A stretch of DNA of 64,000 nt from Rhizoctonia solani (GCF_016906535.1 NC_057372.1:1345501-1409500); one strand, 5' to 3'. Shown: positions 1 to 11,687, counted from the first letter of the stretch. The notes: a model not told the origin generated them from the letters alone. Translations and numbers: made by a program.

Positions 1-801
1 GCAAAGAACAGAGCCGCACAAATCAAGACTGGGCCAACAATCTGGTCTACGGTCAAGTTAGCAAAGAATCACTCAATATAAGAAAAAACTACACGTACCA
101 AAATGACCTGGATCTCTCTTCCGAATACGGGTAATACGCCTCTGGTAGATGACATAACCATAGACCATAACAGCGACACTAATCACGGCGTAAATATAAG
201 CGAATAATAAGGAAATTGCGTCATTGGATGCGTTAAATAATGCCAAGGACAAGGTAGATAGCAAGACGCCCATGTTTAGGTATGATACCCAAGCTGTTGG
301 AACACAGTCAATGAGGTATCCAATAAAAGAAGAAAAAAATTCAGGTCTTTGGAACTCACTGCGTTCGTTAGCCAACCAAACCTTGGTTTCAACCTTGATA
401 GGAGTAGCGATTTTCTTAGGTACTCGAACTCTGACTCGGCCCTGGGAAGAACCTCCAGCTTCGACAGATCGATAGTTGGGAACACCATCTGTAGCACCCG
501 AATCAGGGATCCGGTCAATCCTAGTCGAACGTGCACGGAAGCCAACGGGGTTGCGAGGAAGTGATGCAAGCGCCGTCGACGAAAAGGGCGAAAACAAATC
601 AGACTGGACATTGAGATTCAGCAAAGAAAACAAGTGGATCCAATTAAGCGAACTAACCACTACGTGCATTGACCGCTTGAATATCGAACCGTCCTCCTCG
701 TGAGTCTGTGCGGTATCTGACGACGATGTCATGTTGAGTTGAGCAGGTTCCGTTTGTGGAGTTGGTTGGGTCACAGTGACTCTGGGAGGCTCAGACGACA
801 T
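1..801 (-). CDS. VTC1: VTC1-like vacuolar transporter chaperone subunit (3' end cut by window edge)
   Basis: Small membrane subunit of the vacuolar transporter chaperone complex, which makes polyphosphate and moves it into the vacuole. The C-terminal half has the DUF202/VTC1 layout: a basic stretch KKIATPIKVETKVWLANER, then hydrophobic helices around LNMGVLLSTLSLALFNAS and LLFAYIYAVISVAVMVYGY, then a basic RRITRIRKRDPGHF. Exons read 801-360, 293-99 and 46-1; the intron at 294-359 (GTGAGT..CAG) keeps the frame open but must be removed to give NER-T-WVSYLNM, matching the family. The next junction gives HFDQIVGPVLIC, the start of the last helix. The N-terminal ~100 residues are Ser/Thr-rich and longer than yeast VTC1 (129 aa); another in-frame 54-nt intron may lie near 610-670. 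Start taken at the first Met of the open frame, MSSEPPRVTVTQ. Confidence 0.82.
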
Positions 802-1206
802 TTCAGCTTTGTTTGTCTCGTCCGGTTACTTTAAGGCCGAACTGGTTCGTCCAAGGGAAGTAGAAAGTTGTGGTGGGAAGCGTGAAACGGTAATGATCGG
901 CGCACGTGCGACTTGTGGTGATGTAAGGCAGGGAGTAATTTCACCTCTATCTGTTCCGTCGCCTGATAAACTGCATTGATTGGGATCATAAAAAAGTGGA
1001 AAGCGTCTCAGCACAATATGATCACAACTTTGCGCCAAGTAAATTAATTATCTCTTGTGATATAAAAGAGAGGATGAATTAACTGTCCGTGTTTCAGTAC
1101 TAGGATATAGGTACAAAAACAAAGTGCCTCAGGCATGTGCAGTCCGAGGAGTCCAAAAAACAAGATGTAAAAATCGAAAGCAACCATATATCATCCAATC
1201 ATCGAA
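802..1206. other. Intergenic region, promoter side of VTC1-like gene
   Basis: No gene seen. It separates the start of the VTC1-like gene from the stop codon of the GH17 gene, so it should hold the VTC1 promoter and the GH17 3' end. Open frames here are short and unlike any family I know. Confidence 0.6.
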
Positions 1207-3242
1207 CTAATGGTGGGCGCAGTCGGGGATAGTAACATCCTTGAGTTTTTTGCTGATAAAAAGAGGGGTTAGCGAAAGCCAAGATGAAAACAATTGTGGA
1301 ACTCACTCAGCGTCAAAGACGCCCCACCAACCCTCAACACCACCGTACAAGGCATCCTTCCAAGGCTCATCTTTGAACTCGAAGAAGAAGTAGTTGGTTT
1401 GATTAGTGTTGGATGCACACACGAACGTGTCCATGAACACCTGAAGGTTTTTTACGGATGCGTCGGCTGCACCATTATTTTGAGCCGCGACACTGGAAGA
1501 TTGCTAATTTTAAATTAGCAACCAAATCTGGAATGATTTAGTTGGTTGACGTACTGTTGGCCATCCTGTTTCAGCAATGTACATGGTCGGCTTGTTGGCT
1601 ACCGCATTGGCCTGCGCAATATTGTTTTGCTGGAAGAAGTCCCATGTCCAGCCAGCAGCGTCGTTGATGGTGGTATGAGCGAACCAAGGGTGAACGTTTG
1701 CCAGACTATAAGTAACATATTAATCACCAGTTTAGCATGTTGTACACAAACTTATCTCACCCATAGTCAATAGCCTCAAGGAGCGGCGTGTTGAAATAAC
1801 TTCCGGCGTCACTGGTACCGACAGGAAGGTTCTTGCTGAGGCTCATGCCAGCCAACATCTGCCGAGTGTCCTTGATCTTCTCAACCAGCTTGGCAGCTGC
1901 AGCCAACCCAGCAGTACCAGTAGCGGTAGTCTCTTTCGCAGCGGTGACGCTATTGAGGATATACTCGTTTCCGACGATACTCCAGCAATATGGTCAGTCC
2001 CGTATGTGGTAATCGCATCCTTGATCAAGTCGCGTTGGCGAGTATAGGCAGCATCGTCCTCGTTGACGTCTGCCAAGTCTATAAGAACGGGTCCGAGTCA
2101 TGGCAGGGGTAAGGCAAGAAACTCACAAATTCCGACAAACACTTCCAAGTCAACCTTGGTGTCTTTGATGGCTTGCAAGACAAGCGCAGTTTGATTGCAA
2201 TCGGAGCCATAGAGACGAATACGAGTAGTCAGTTGCGACAAGAGTTGAATATCCTCGGTAACGTTTGCTTGGGTAGCACCACATTCAGGAAGTAGCGCGC
2301 CGAGTGGCGTATAAGCAAACCCGTAGAATGAGTTCTTGAGACGCGAATCCTTTTCGAATTTGGATGGTCGTTGGGATCGGCCAAGACAACGCCAGCCGTG
2401 CCGGGAATCGCGACCATGGAGCCGTCGGAAGAAGTCCTGTGGGACCGGACTTGCTCCCGCCAGACTTCTGAGAAAGACTACGCCAAGGCCGACACCGGCG
2501 CCAACGAGAATCAAAATGGTGACCCCACAACACCAAATCCACAATCTAGCCGAATGAGAACCAATTGATGACAAACTCGGCATAATGATTACTCACTTGG
2601 TGCGCTTGTTGTCACGCTGTTGCTTCTCAAGCCATGGACTGGAGCCCCCAGTGGTGTTGCCTGAGCCGTCGAGGTTTGTGTACCTATCGTGTTGCATGCT
2701 TTGAACGTTTTGAAGCGCGGCCTCTGGTGCAAAGTAGTGACCACGGGTGGCGGTGTTAGATGGACCGGTTGGTGTGAGAAAGGGGTTAGCCGGAGGGGCG
2801 TAAGACGCGAGGTTGTCGCCTGAAGCGTAGTTGGATTGGTGATATGAGTCTGTTCCCGACAGACGCTGGGGCTATGCGGGATATGAGCGATGGATTGTGA
2901 ATACCAGGTGCTAGCAACTCACTGGTGGAGTGGAAGAGTCCCAGTAGTTGTTGATATCTAACGAGTGACGAGGGCAGGCAGACAGTTAATATGGGCTAGT
3001 AACCAATATGGAAGAGGAGAGGAGAAACAGACGAGGTGAAATCGTCGCGACAGACTAAAATAGCCCGAGTTGCAAAGGACCCCTAAAAGCAGCGGGAATC
3101 CATGGAATGGGCCCGCCAAGGGGTAATGTCTGTTGCCATCATACACCAGAGCACTCGGCTTACCTGGGCCTCCATCTTGGTATCGTGATTGTGCCATGTC
3201 GTGGTCGTAAACGGGATTGTGCTCGTGTGCTGTGTTCGTCAA
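1207..3242 (-). CDS. Membrane-anchored GH17 beta-1,3-glucanase (one frame break)
   Basis: Glycoside hydrolase family 17 enzyme acting on cell-wall beta-1,3-glucan. Exon 1 (3242-3164) encodes MTNTAHEHNPVYDHD; exon 2 starts at 2957 with DINNYWDSSTPP; a polar cytoplasmic tail ends in DNKRTK, followed by the anchor LWIWCCGVTILILVGAGVGL, so the protein is a type II membrane protein with the catalytic domain outside. The domain begins FYGFAYTPLGALLPECGA, then TTRIRLYGSDCNQT, the acid/base motif IVGNEYILN, the nucleophile motif AETGWP, and ends KLKDVTIPDCAHH. Around 1978-1984 one base is missing: TYGTDHIAG lies in one frame and IVGNEYIL in the next, although splice phases fix both frames. An ATG at 2583 lies inside an intron and is not the start. 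Related to yeast SCW11/BGL2-type proteins in fold, but the membrane anchor is more like basidiomycete and Aspergillus EglC-like forms. Confidence 0.92.
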
Positions 3243-3443
3243 TCACTTTTGTGGGATCTTCAAGGCTGTGGTCTCGTGGACGCAGTACCGAGTAGTTCCA
3301 ACTCGACGGCACCCACAAAAGAGCAAGCACAGCCTTAGAAAGCATCGATTTTCCAACCACTCCGAGAATCCCAAAATAGATTTGAATGAGATTGTATGAT
3401 TATTATATAAGTACAATGATGTTTAAACAAGGCAAACTATATG

Positions 3444-4944
3444 CTACACGAATACAAAGAGTCCAACCCATTTACCCAACACTTTTCGCAAACCAATCTT
3501 TTGAGAGTCGGTCAACCGATCAGGGAACACCACTTCCCACTTCACCACCAAATCGCCTTTGCGCACCACCTTGCCTTCTTTCCTGACCGGCATACCCAGA
3601 CCAGGGATACGGGTTTCCTGCCCGGGTTTGATTATGGATGCAGGGGTGTGGACAGTTCGCTGAGAGCCGTCGAGTAATTCGATGGTTGTGTGCACCCCCT
3701 TCGCCTGTGAGGGCCTCGAGAAGTGGTACTTTGCAGGTAGTAATAAGATCCTCCCCCTCACGCTTGAACCGAGGATGCTCTTTTTCTTCCACAACAAAGA
3801 CGACATCCGCCGCCTCTCCGTCAGCCCGTTCATTGCCCATGCGTGCATATCGAACTTTAGTCCCTGCCTTCCACCCCTGTAACATCAAATTAATACGTCT
3901 GCGTATGACGTTAGCAAAAAGAACTTACAGGCAATACGTCAATTTCGATGTCCTTGGCCTCGGTTGAACCATCCAGAAGCTTTCGTTTGAGCTTGAGATG
4001 CTTCTTTGTTCCCTTGAATATATCTTCGAGCGAGAGTTTCAAAGGATGGATGACGTCTGGCAACTGGGTCGGCTCGCTGCGCGCGCCGTTCATGCTACTT
4101 GCCCGCCTGCCGCTAGAACGAGGAATGCCCTCTCCAGCTGGGAATGCTCCAGGCATACCTGCGCTTCTGAACGAGCTGCCACCGCCAAACGGGCTACCGC
4201 CGAATCCGCCGCCACCAAACGAAGAGAATGGAGAGCCACCACCACCACCAAAGTGGTCATCTTCTTCCATACTACCGAATCCACCACCCATGCCCCCACC
4301 GCCCATTCCACCAAATTGTTTGAAGAATTGTCTGTTAAATCCATAGTTAGTAAAATCAGAGGCCCAATGAGTAAGTTTGATACTCACTCAAACACGGAAT
4401 TGGGGTCGCTCGCTTTGAATCCACCACCCATGCCGGGTCCTCCGGACGAAAACGTAAAGGTTGTGCCACCTCCAGGGAACCTAGGGCGTGTGTCAGTACA
4501 TGCCGGCGGCGCAACTCTCTCGACGCAAACTCACCCTCCGAAACTGGCTCCAGGAAAACCTCCGGCAAATCCACCGCCGCCACCACCTGGGCTCGGTGGT
4601 GGGCCGCCCTTCAACCCTTCTTCGCCAAAGCGATCGTATATTTCCCGCTTGTTTTTGTCGGAGAGTACTTCGAATGCTTCGCTGATCTAGTGACATCCAA
4701 GTGAGAATAACTACTTCTTTACTTTCTGAACCAATAGCATACCTCTTTGAATTTTTGGGAAGCTGCCTCAGTGTTACCCTTGTTTCGATCGGGGTGCCAT
4801 TTCAAGGCCTGTAATACAGATGAGATGAACAGGCGGCTTCCGCAAATACTTGCGATTACTTACCATTTTCTTGTATCCCTTCTTGATGTCATCATCAGTG
4901 GCGTCCTTGCTAACGCCGAGCAATGCATAGTAGTCTTTTCCCAT
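3444..4944 (-). CDS. SIS1: Class II Hsp40 / DnaJ co-chaperone (SIS1/DNAJB type)
   Basis: Hsp40 that delivers clients to Hsp70 and stimulates its ATPase. Exon 1 gives [18 protein letters not shown] and the next exon completes the J domain with the obligatory HPD in [15 protein letters not shown] long Gly/Phe-rich linker follows ([20 protein letters not shown] and more), and no CxxCxGxG zinc repeats are present, which places it in class II. The C-terminal peptide-binding domain is clear: [59 protein letters not shown] run of five C at 3695-3699 puts EALTGEG and [11 protein letters not shown] in different frames; four C would restore the frame. It faces the DUF2237 gene across a 222-bp divergent promoter. 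Confidence 0.95.
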
Positions 4945-5166
4945 CGCAGAGTACAGAGATGGAGCTTGAGGCTATGTGCAGGAAGTGAGGAAGAATGCGA
5001 AAGTTGTTTCGTAGGTGACGTCGGAGCGTCGCTTTATATATGCAGGCCTTCGCCGTGGTAAATTCAACAAGCGCCTGGAACCTGCCAGTTAATTCTAGAG
5101 GGTACTATTTCTCACGTGACCTGACATCATCTGATTCGAGGATTTGTTCCTAACGTCGACAGACTT
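4945..5166. promoter_or_regulatory. Divergent promoter between Hsp40 and DUF2237 genes
   Basis: Only 222 bp separate the two start codons. It contains the palindromic 8-mer CACGTGAC at 5113-5120. A TTCTAGAG at about 5093 recalls half of a heat-shock element, but no full inverted nGAAn/nTTCn array is seen. Confidence 0.55.
5113..5120. promoter_or_regulatory. E-box CACGTGAC
   Basis: Palindromic CACGTG core followed by AC, 47 bp upstream of the DUF2237 start and 169 bp upstream of the Hsp40 start. The core is the class recognised by Cbf1/USF-type bHLH proteins. Confidence 0.45.
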
Positions 5167-6049
5167 ATGCTGCGGTTTGGAACAGGACTAAGGACTTGCC
5201 CACGAGTATTGGTGAAATCTGTACATAAGAGTCAGCTTACTTTCTTTCAACAAAATAGGCAGATAAGGTCAGCGCTCATGGCTTCCGCATCCATACTCCG
5301 GATGATATTCCGAATAATGCCCAGCCACTCAATGGTATGCTACTACCTGCAAGTTACAATTAATACGCTGAATAAATACTTAGTTCTTGGTACATCGTTG
5401 GAACGTCACTCAGTTTCACCAATAACGGTAAGTTCTATTCTATCCGAAGGTTGAAAATTATTCCGACACGATCCACTTAGGGATTTTTTAGGTTAGTGCG
5501 CCTATTAATTTCAGTATCTTTGAATATCCTGCTCAGAACCACTCAGAGACGGCTACTGCCGCACTGGTGAGAGAAGCTCTTGTAGAATTTACCATCCACG
5601 CCTTTTGAATTTACCTTTTACAGACCGATCCGATTTGGGGGAGCACACTATCGCTGGTGTAGTTTCGGAGTATGTATGTGTTTCTAGGTTGCATGCACTA
5701 CTTTACACGCAGCCCTGTTCTACAACCTAGCCTTTTCCTGGACTTTTCGGCTTCTCGGGGCAATGACCTTTCTACTCCTCATCCTCCTGCGTTTCCTGGT
5801 TTAACTTCTGGGTGCCGTTGGTGCCTGTGCGTCAATCGCTGGAAAGAGGCCCTACTCGCTTATAGGTCAGGAGATATCAGTCGCGATGCGGTACCCAAGT
5901 ATGTGATCGTACATTACAGGCTGAATGCTTCTAACACCGCAACTCATCCCAGAGTGGTTCTTAGTGCGACCGATTCATCTGCGCTCCGTACTGTATCTCT
6001 GGGCGATCTGCGCGAGTTCTCATTTGACAGTTCAAGAGGCGAGCGCTAA
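5167..6049 (+). CDS. DUF2237 family protein, possibly mitochondrial
   Basis: Uncharacterised DUF2237 family, best known from bacteria; no reaction is assigned. Splicing gives NVLGTSLERHS-like sequence, then TGFFRDGYCRT, GEHTIAGVVS, FLDFSASRGNDLSTP, FPGLTSGCRWCLCVNRWKEA and VVLSATDSSALRTVSLGDLR, matching the family from end to end, including its paired Cys. At least five introns of 45-90 nt interrupt it; the junction AG|A restores Arg in FFRDGYC. The N-terminus starting MLRFGTGLRTCPRVLVK is rich in Arg/Lys with no acidic residue, like a mitochondrial presequence, though the first splice junction (near 5218-5264) is uncertain. Single conserved domain, no frame break seen. Confidence 0.87.
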
Positions 6050-9000
6050 GATATGGGAGGATGGTGACTTGCTGATGTAGTCGAACTAATGTTTCACAAT
6101 TAAGCGAGCTGAAACTAATCTGACTCGGTGGGGCATGTTTTTATCGGGCTGCCCGAAGCTCAACGGTGTCCTCCCGGAGCCACACGGTGTGTTTGCTACA
6201 ATAGGAGGATGCGTATTGCATCAAGGGGTCGCTTTTGGAGGGCCCACTAGTAATGCTGTAAACATCGCAATGGAGCAGTACAGCGTGAAGAGTATAACAA
6301 GGTCATACCAGGAATTAGGCTTATTGATCACAACGTGCTGAAGACTAGCCTTACAACTCTTTTGTGATATTTCTAGACTAACTTTTCGTTAGAATATTCA
6401 TTTAGAAGGAACAAGTTTCAGTGGAACAAGTTGGGATTCGATCATTTCTGAGTTATTCCACAATTGTATTGCTATTGCCATATATCTCCGATTCTATTAT
6501 CGATCAGATAATTCACCTGATCCAAGCCTGATTTGCCTTCGAAAACTATGTCCGGCCCAGATCGTCATCCTTCCCACACGCAAAATTCCTCGGCATCACC
6601 TTTTGGCCCCGACGCCATCCTTCAAGCTACGATATACTGGAAACCCGGCGCATGCAGCCCAAGCACCCTGATAAGATACTTCTGCACGGAATGATAGGCA
6701 CGAAGTCGACTTTTAGCTCAGCCGTATATTAGGTAGCTCGGGATTTGGACCGAGTGGGCGCACAGGTTGAGAAACACGAAATAATTCAATGATTTCCTCC
6801 GTTAGGTTTGGGTTCCTGAGGGTATTAGGCCAATTTGAACTATTCCTGGACATTATTGGATCATGCTCACTGCCTATAGGGACTGGTATGAGCGTATCTC
6901 CTATTACGCAGCAACATTAGCCACCGGCTACTGACTTCTTTGTCTCAATACAAATACTGATGTTTACTGGGATCAAAACACGCTCCAGCCCTTCCGGAAC
7001 ACTACCTTTTATTACAACCTCACATAAGACATGATCTTGGCGAGCAATCGCGTTGCTGATGTAGACCCGAGAACTGGTTTATGGCAGTGGGATGTTACTG
7101 ACGGAATTTCGTCGGTGTGAGTGTGCTACCTCTTGGCATGTTTATGAAAACGGGATGAGACATATTAGAGCTCCGAATAGTCGGCAAGACACAAACTTCA
7201 CGCATTATGAGCACTGTATTAGTATAAGAACTTATCTTCGACGCAGAGTAATGCAATATTTAATCCTTGATCAGTCAAATTGATAATGTTCAAGACTGTG
7301 TTAACCATATACGAACAAACCACAAAATACTTGGCCGGTGTGCCAAAAGCGACGAGTCCCGATCTAACTTGATGGAACTAACCCTACCTCTGCATGACAG
7401 GATCTCAAAAGTGCAACAGGTCATCAAGAATCAACGTGTCAGCCAGAAATCCACGATACTGATACGACGATTGTTGTCTATTAGTGTCTATTTCCTAGGA
7501 GCTAGATACTTGTTGGAACAACGATTTGGACGTTTCGTGGGCGCTCAAATTTGCGTATTAAGTTGATGCACGGAGGGTGGTAGCGTGTTCCATGGGCGCT
7601 GACCACAAACTTGTCTGAAAATCAACGTAAACGATGACGAAACAGTGGGTCAAATTTTTTGTAGCACCTCCAGCGGCTGTGACCGGCGGAACAGCGGCTT
7701 TCCATTCGTTGGAAGCAATTAGCAAATTTGCGAAATTATTCAATTGAGTGCTAGGAGCACATGGTTTGAGAAGTTACCCTGTTTGATCGCCCAACGTACC
7801 ACAGTTGACAGACGCATATAGAAGAGACCTTCTGGGACACTGGGACTCCGGGACTTGTTATCCTACTTACTATCTCGAAGATCCGATTTCTCGTTGCAGT
7901 CATGTGTCGCCAACCACTTAACAATCTTAGTGGTTGCTACAAAATCTTGAGCAGATGAGATACTCTCACGTATCATCCTGAACTCGTGGACATTATTTGA
8001 AAGAGGCAGGGACGTGTGCGTGGAGCACTAAATAACCCTACTTGGTGCCATGGAGGATCGGTGTTCGGTGCATGAGAGCCCCAAAACATCTTAGAGGGTC
8101 TAGTCAGAGCGTCAAAGACCCGGCATAACATCGTAGTACTACGTCAAATTAGCGGGATAGCTTGCACAATAGGCCTGGCAATCACCTGACATGCTCCTCG
8201 ACTTCCGCTTGAGTACAATGGTGAATTCAATGCACGCGACCATAATTACAATGTGTATTCGAAGTTTTCCACAAGCTCTTCGAGATTTGTACGGGAAATA
8301 GGATATGTGGACCTAGAATACCTCCATGTTGGATTTGCTGGCCTGCTGTTCGAGAAAAGCATCGTACGTTCATCAGTACTCACGCTGAAACATCAAAGCA
8401 GCCCTAGGCCTGTGTGGTCACACTATAATGCTGTGGCGAGGTAATAGCATATAGTGACTGATAAAAGACGTAGTGATTCTGTCCGATAAACATAGCTCTT
8501 GAGTCTACGACTCGGTAGAAACCTGAGATCTCGGAGCAGGGAATCAAACGTAGCCGGGGGCGCAGGAAATGGCGGATCATTGGAAGCTCTCGCTGCTAAA
8601 CGCATCTATTCCGCCCGAGCTGAGTTTGGTGTTTTTGAAATGATTACAAAGTACATATTGCGGTCGATGAGGGATGTGTGTGGGTTGGTCGAGTTCTTGC
8701 AGTGAATTTAGACCTGAAGTATGCCGCACATATTGAATTCGTAGTGCTTGGTGGCAATAATGGAGCGAGGCGATACACCAGGCAACCGGCTATGACACTT
8801 GGCCTCGTTCATTGGGGGCTCAAGTCCAATCAGTGGCTGCAAGACGTTGCAGACACTTGGTTTGGGAGCAACGCGCTGGCGATAGCAATGATCCAATCAA
8901 CGATTAAGGGTCCTACCATATTTGGCCGGACCCCTCAGACCGGAAATCACCTGCTTCCTGGGAGGGACTTAATCCCTACTTCGACCTCTCTTCCTTCTTT

Positions 9001-9102
9001 CGAAGAATTTGCTGTAACTCTCCAACGGACCAACTCAACAATATTTAGACCAAGAGCCAAAGTTAACCAACCAACTTCAAGACCCTCATCCTTCCTTGTC
9101 CA
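6050..9102. other. 3-kb stretch without a supportable gene
   Basis: All open frames are short, have no recognisable domain, and do not join through plausible introns. I searched for P450, transposase, reverse transcriptase and integrase motifs and saw none. The last ~300 bp must contain the promoter of the bHLH gene. It may be simple intergenic DNA or a strongly decayed element. Confidence 0.5.
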
Positions 9103-10592
9103 ATGACTCTCCTTGGTCAGCACGAGTACGTCGAGTATTCTCCCTTGTTCATTGCTATGGATCCTCGCGTCAATCCAAATGCCTACGGTACCTACGTTTA
9201 CCAATCTAGTGATCCTAGAACTGTTGATGCATCGACATCATGGGGAATGTACTCTCCAACGTATGCACATTCGACTATCGCAGTCGCTCAAGGAAAAGAG
9301 CATTTACAATCGGCAACTTCCGCCCTCATGTCTCTGCAGTCCGAACCATCTCATACGCCCGATCAATATGGTCCGATACGACCACTCGAACGCCATAGAT
9401 CGAGTCAACCTCAAAGCGAGCGCCAAAATCAGGACGATTGGCGGCTGGATCACAACCAGGCCACACCTAGTTCGCTGTTGGGATTCGATTCTCAGTTACG
9501 GTCTAATCCACCGTTTGGCGGGCAAGGCAATTATTTACAGGGAGCACACCGTTGGGCATCTAATGAATCATCTCCTTCGACACCTACCCCGGGACCAGCG
9601 ACCGATGGCCCTTCTTATTTATCGGGAACAAATCCAACAACAAATTATTCCTCATTAGTAACACATGCACCCCAACCCCTCCATGCGCAGTCCGCTTCTA
9701 CTGGCTCTCAGTTTATGGCACTTCGTTCTGACCAGTTCCCTCCCGCACTTTCGCCACCCACCATTCTGCCTCCACATCATAATAACGGAGGAACAGCCTC
9801 TGCTTCATCCCAGCCCCCGAATCTCCGAAGACGTTCTTCAACCTCCAATTCTGTCTCGAGCTCGAACAATCCACCTGGCTCATCATTGGGCCTTCATGTG
9901 GCGGAATCCATCAAGGGATACAATAATCCCGAGTCTTCAAATGCTAAACTTGCCAGGAACAGAGGCACTCTGAATTTGACCAGTGACTCGGGATCCAGTT
10001 CAATCGTCAGAGAAAAACCAAAATTGTTGACTAAGGATCAAAAAAAGCGTAATCATATTCACTCGGAACAAAAGGTACGAAGGCCTATATCGGAATGTTA
10101 AAATTCTTACCAAGGGTGGTTTTAGCGGCGAGCTACGATTCGCCACGGATATGCTCTACTCTGCGAAGAGGTGCCTAGCTTACGCATGGCAATAGCAGCG
10201 GCCGAAGCGGACGATGTTGAACATGCGGCTGACGGAGAAGGGCGGCGCCGACGCAGGTCCCGTGCTCGATCGTCAGCTACTGATGGGGAAAGGATAGACG
10301 GTCGGGCTGGGCCCCGGAGCGAGAGCGTGGTTCTCATCAAGAGTATGGACTGCCCGCTATGTCCGCCGATATCTACCTGACCAGTGTACTTCTAGCAATC
10401 GATCATCTCAAGGACCTACTCGCGACTAGACAGGAATTAATATCTCGCGTGCAGGAGTTGCGGGCGGGAGATCCCGGAGGAGACTCACCCTGGGAGCGAA
10501 CTTGGGGGGGAGGGACAGGTCTCGCTCCTGAAGGTGTGGATGACGACGGGGAAGAAGACGGGGAGGGAGAGAGCGACGAAGCTGATAATTGA
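9103..10592 (+). CDS. bHLH transcription factor
   Basis: Sequence-specific DNA-binding regulator, nuclear. The N-terminal ~330 residues are low-complexity, rich in Ser, Pro, Asn and Gln. The bHLH domain is split by two introns: basic region KLLTKDQKKRNHIHSEQK, then after an intron RRATIRHGYALLCEEVPSL (helix 1), a basic/acidic loop of about 50 residues, and after a second intron (GTATGG..TTCTAG) helix 2 VVLIKTIDHLKDLLATRQEL. The basic region has the His-Glu-Arg-like pattern (HIHSEQKRR) of E-box binders. The loop is unusually long. The tail is acidic (DDDGEEDGEGESDE). Start at 9103 or at the in-frame Met at 9157 (MDPRVNPNAYG); the latter has the more typical fungal form. Resembles the INO4-like/MondoA-type single bHLHs of agaricomycetes; targets unknown. 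Confidence 0.9.
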
Positions 10593-10673
10593 CGAAAAAA
10601 AATTGTTATATTCCTGGGTATTTTATGCATGCCTGTGCAATTGTGGGAACTATGTTTAAAAGGACTATAATTA

Positions 10674-11108
10674 TTAATCATTCTTGATCACAACACTCCC
10701 AATGATAGCTGCCAAAACGAATCCGAAAGCGACGAGAGTAGCAAGCATAGTTAAGATAGCAACACGGTGTCGCCTCCAGAATGGCCAGGATGGATTAGAA
10801 GGCTGGTGAATCCGAGGGAACACGAGGGTGCTATCACGGAAACGCGGATCCGATGTGATATATTGATTGATGGCCCAGGTATCACCCTCGGTGTCGTGAG
10901 TAAGAAGGGGGCTAGCCGTGTGCACTGGTTGTGGGTATCGCAAGTATGGCTCACACGTCGCAACCGCGTGAGATGGGATGTTTGTCTCTGGGCTGTCGAG
11001 GCCACGGGACCCACTTGTGCTGTCCCAATTTGAAGGGGAACCTTGTGGTTGGCCTTTCGAGGACACTTCGGGTAGGACCGTAAGGGGAGAAGTGTATGAC
11101 GAAGACAT
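10674..11108 (-). CDS. Small single-pass membrane protein, unrecognised
   Basis: Not recognised. A Ser/Pro/Thr-rich hydrophilic part (MSSSYTSPLTVLPEVSSKG) leads to a basic WRRHRVAIL followed by one strong hydrophobic helix LTMLATLVAFGFVLAAIIGS and a short tail VVIKND. This suggests a tail-anchored or C-terminally anchored protein. I chose the Met at 11108 (context CAACATGTC) rather than the upstream Met at 11264, because the extra 52 residues contain splice-like signals and look non-coding. It is convergent with the bHLH gene, 81 bp away. Confidence 0.55.
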   Translation of the reverse strand: MSSSYTSPLTVLPEVSSKGQPQGSPSNWDSTSGSRGLDSPETNIPSHAVATCEPYLRYPQPVHTASPLLTHDTEGDTWAINQYITSDPRFRDSTLVFPRIHQPSNPSWPFWRRHRVAILTMLATLVAFGFVLAAIIGSVVIKND

Positions 11109-11531
11109 GTTGGTATTTGTAGAGCATAATTGTTCAGCAGTAGTATGCCCCTTTGGGATCCGATTTTCGGATAGCTCAAAGAATTCAACGTCCTGTCCGG
11201 CCAAGTAATTTACCACTGTTGATCTATAGCAACAATCATGTAGTATCCTTACCAGCTTGAACATATACCCCTGCGATTTTTAGGAAAATGCTCGGTACGA
11301 TAGTGAATGGACATGCTCAGTGATACCCTTGACAACGCCCACAGTGACTGAAAGCGCTGGTAGCAGGGGCGTGGGCACTATGGGATCCTCGAGAACCAAC
11401 CCTCACACGCCAACAGAAGACATGCGATACCTCATTCTGGTTGATCAGCGTCAACGCCTCTCAGATAGATACATAAAGTCTGAATTGAATAACCGGTCAG
11501 GGTCCATGACTCCATGCGATCTGCTCGCTAC

Positions 11532-11539
11532 CACGTGAC
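11532..11539. promoter_or_regulatory. E-box CACGTGAC
   Basis: Lies 149 bp upstream of the TFIIF beta start codon; same 8-mer as at 5113, 14932, 26013 and 45838. Confidence 0.4.
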
Positions 11540-11687
11540 TCTTTGTCTTGGAAGTCCAGACAACCATACCTTGGCTCTGGTTGTGGCGAGCGTGAAACCC
11601 ACGAGTGTTTGATTTTCTGACGCTTAAGTACTCCCGCTCGTAAAGCTGCTAAAATCATACATACTTGACTAAAATCCTCACTTGATT

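Noticed and set aside
2098..2583. ATG at 2583 (MPSLSSIGSHSAR) as start of the GH17 gene
   Set aside because: It lies within an intron (GTGAGTAATC..CGGCTAG); the spliced frame continues upstream to 3242.
3998..4690. 230-codon + frame rich in Pro and Thr
   Set aside because: Antisense shadow of the Gly/Phe-rich part of the Hsp40 gene.
5085..5100. Possible heat-shock element near the Hsp40 promoter
   Set aside because: Only one TTCTAGA-type half is present; the required inverted repeats of GAA are missing.
8678..9106. 142-codon + frame upstream of the bHLH gene
   Set aside because: No domain, overlaps the bHLH promoter, and no splice signals link it to the bHLH gene.
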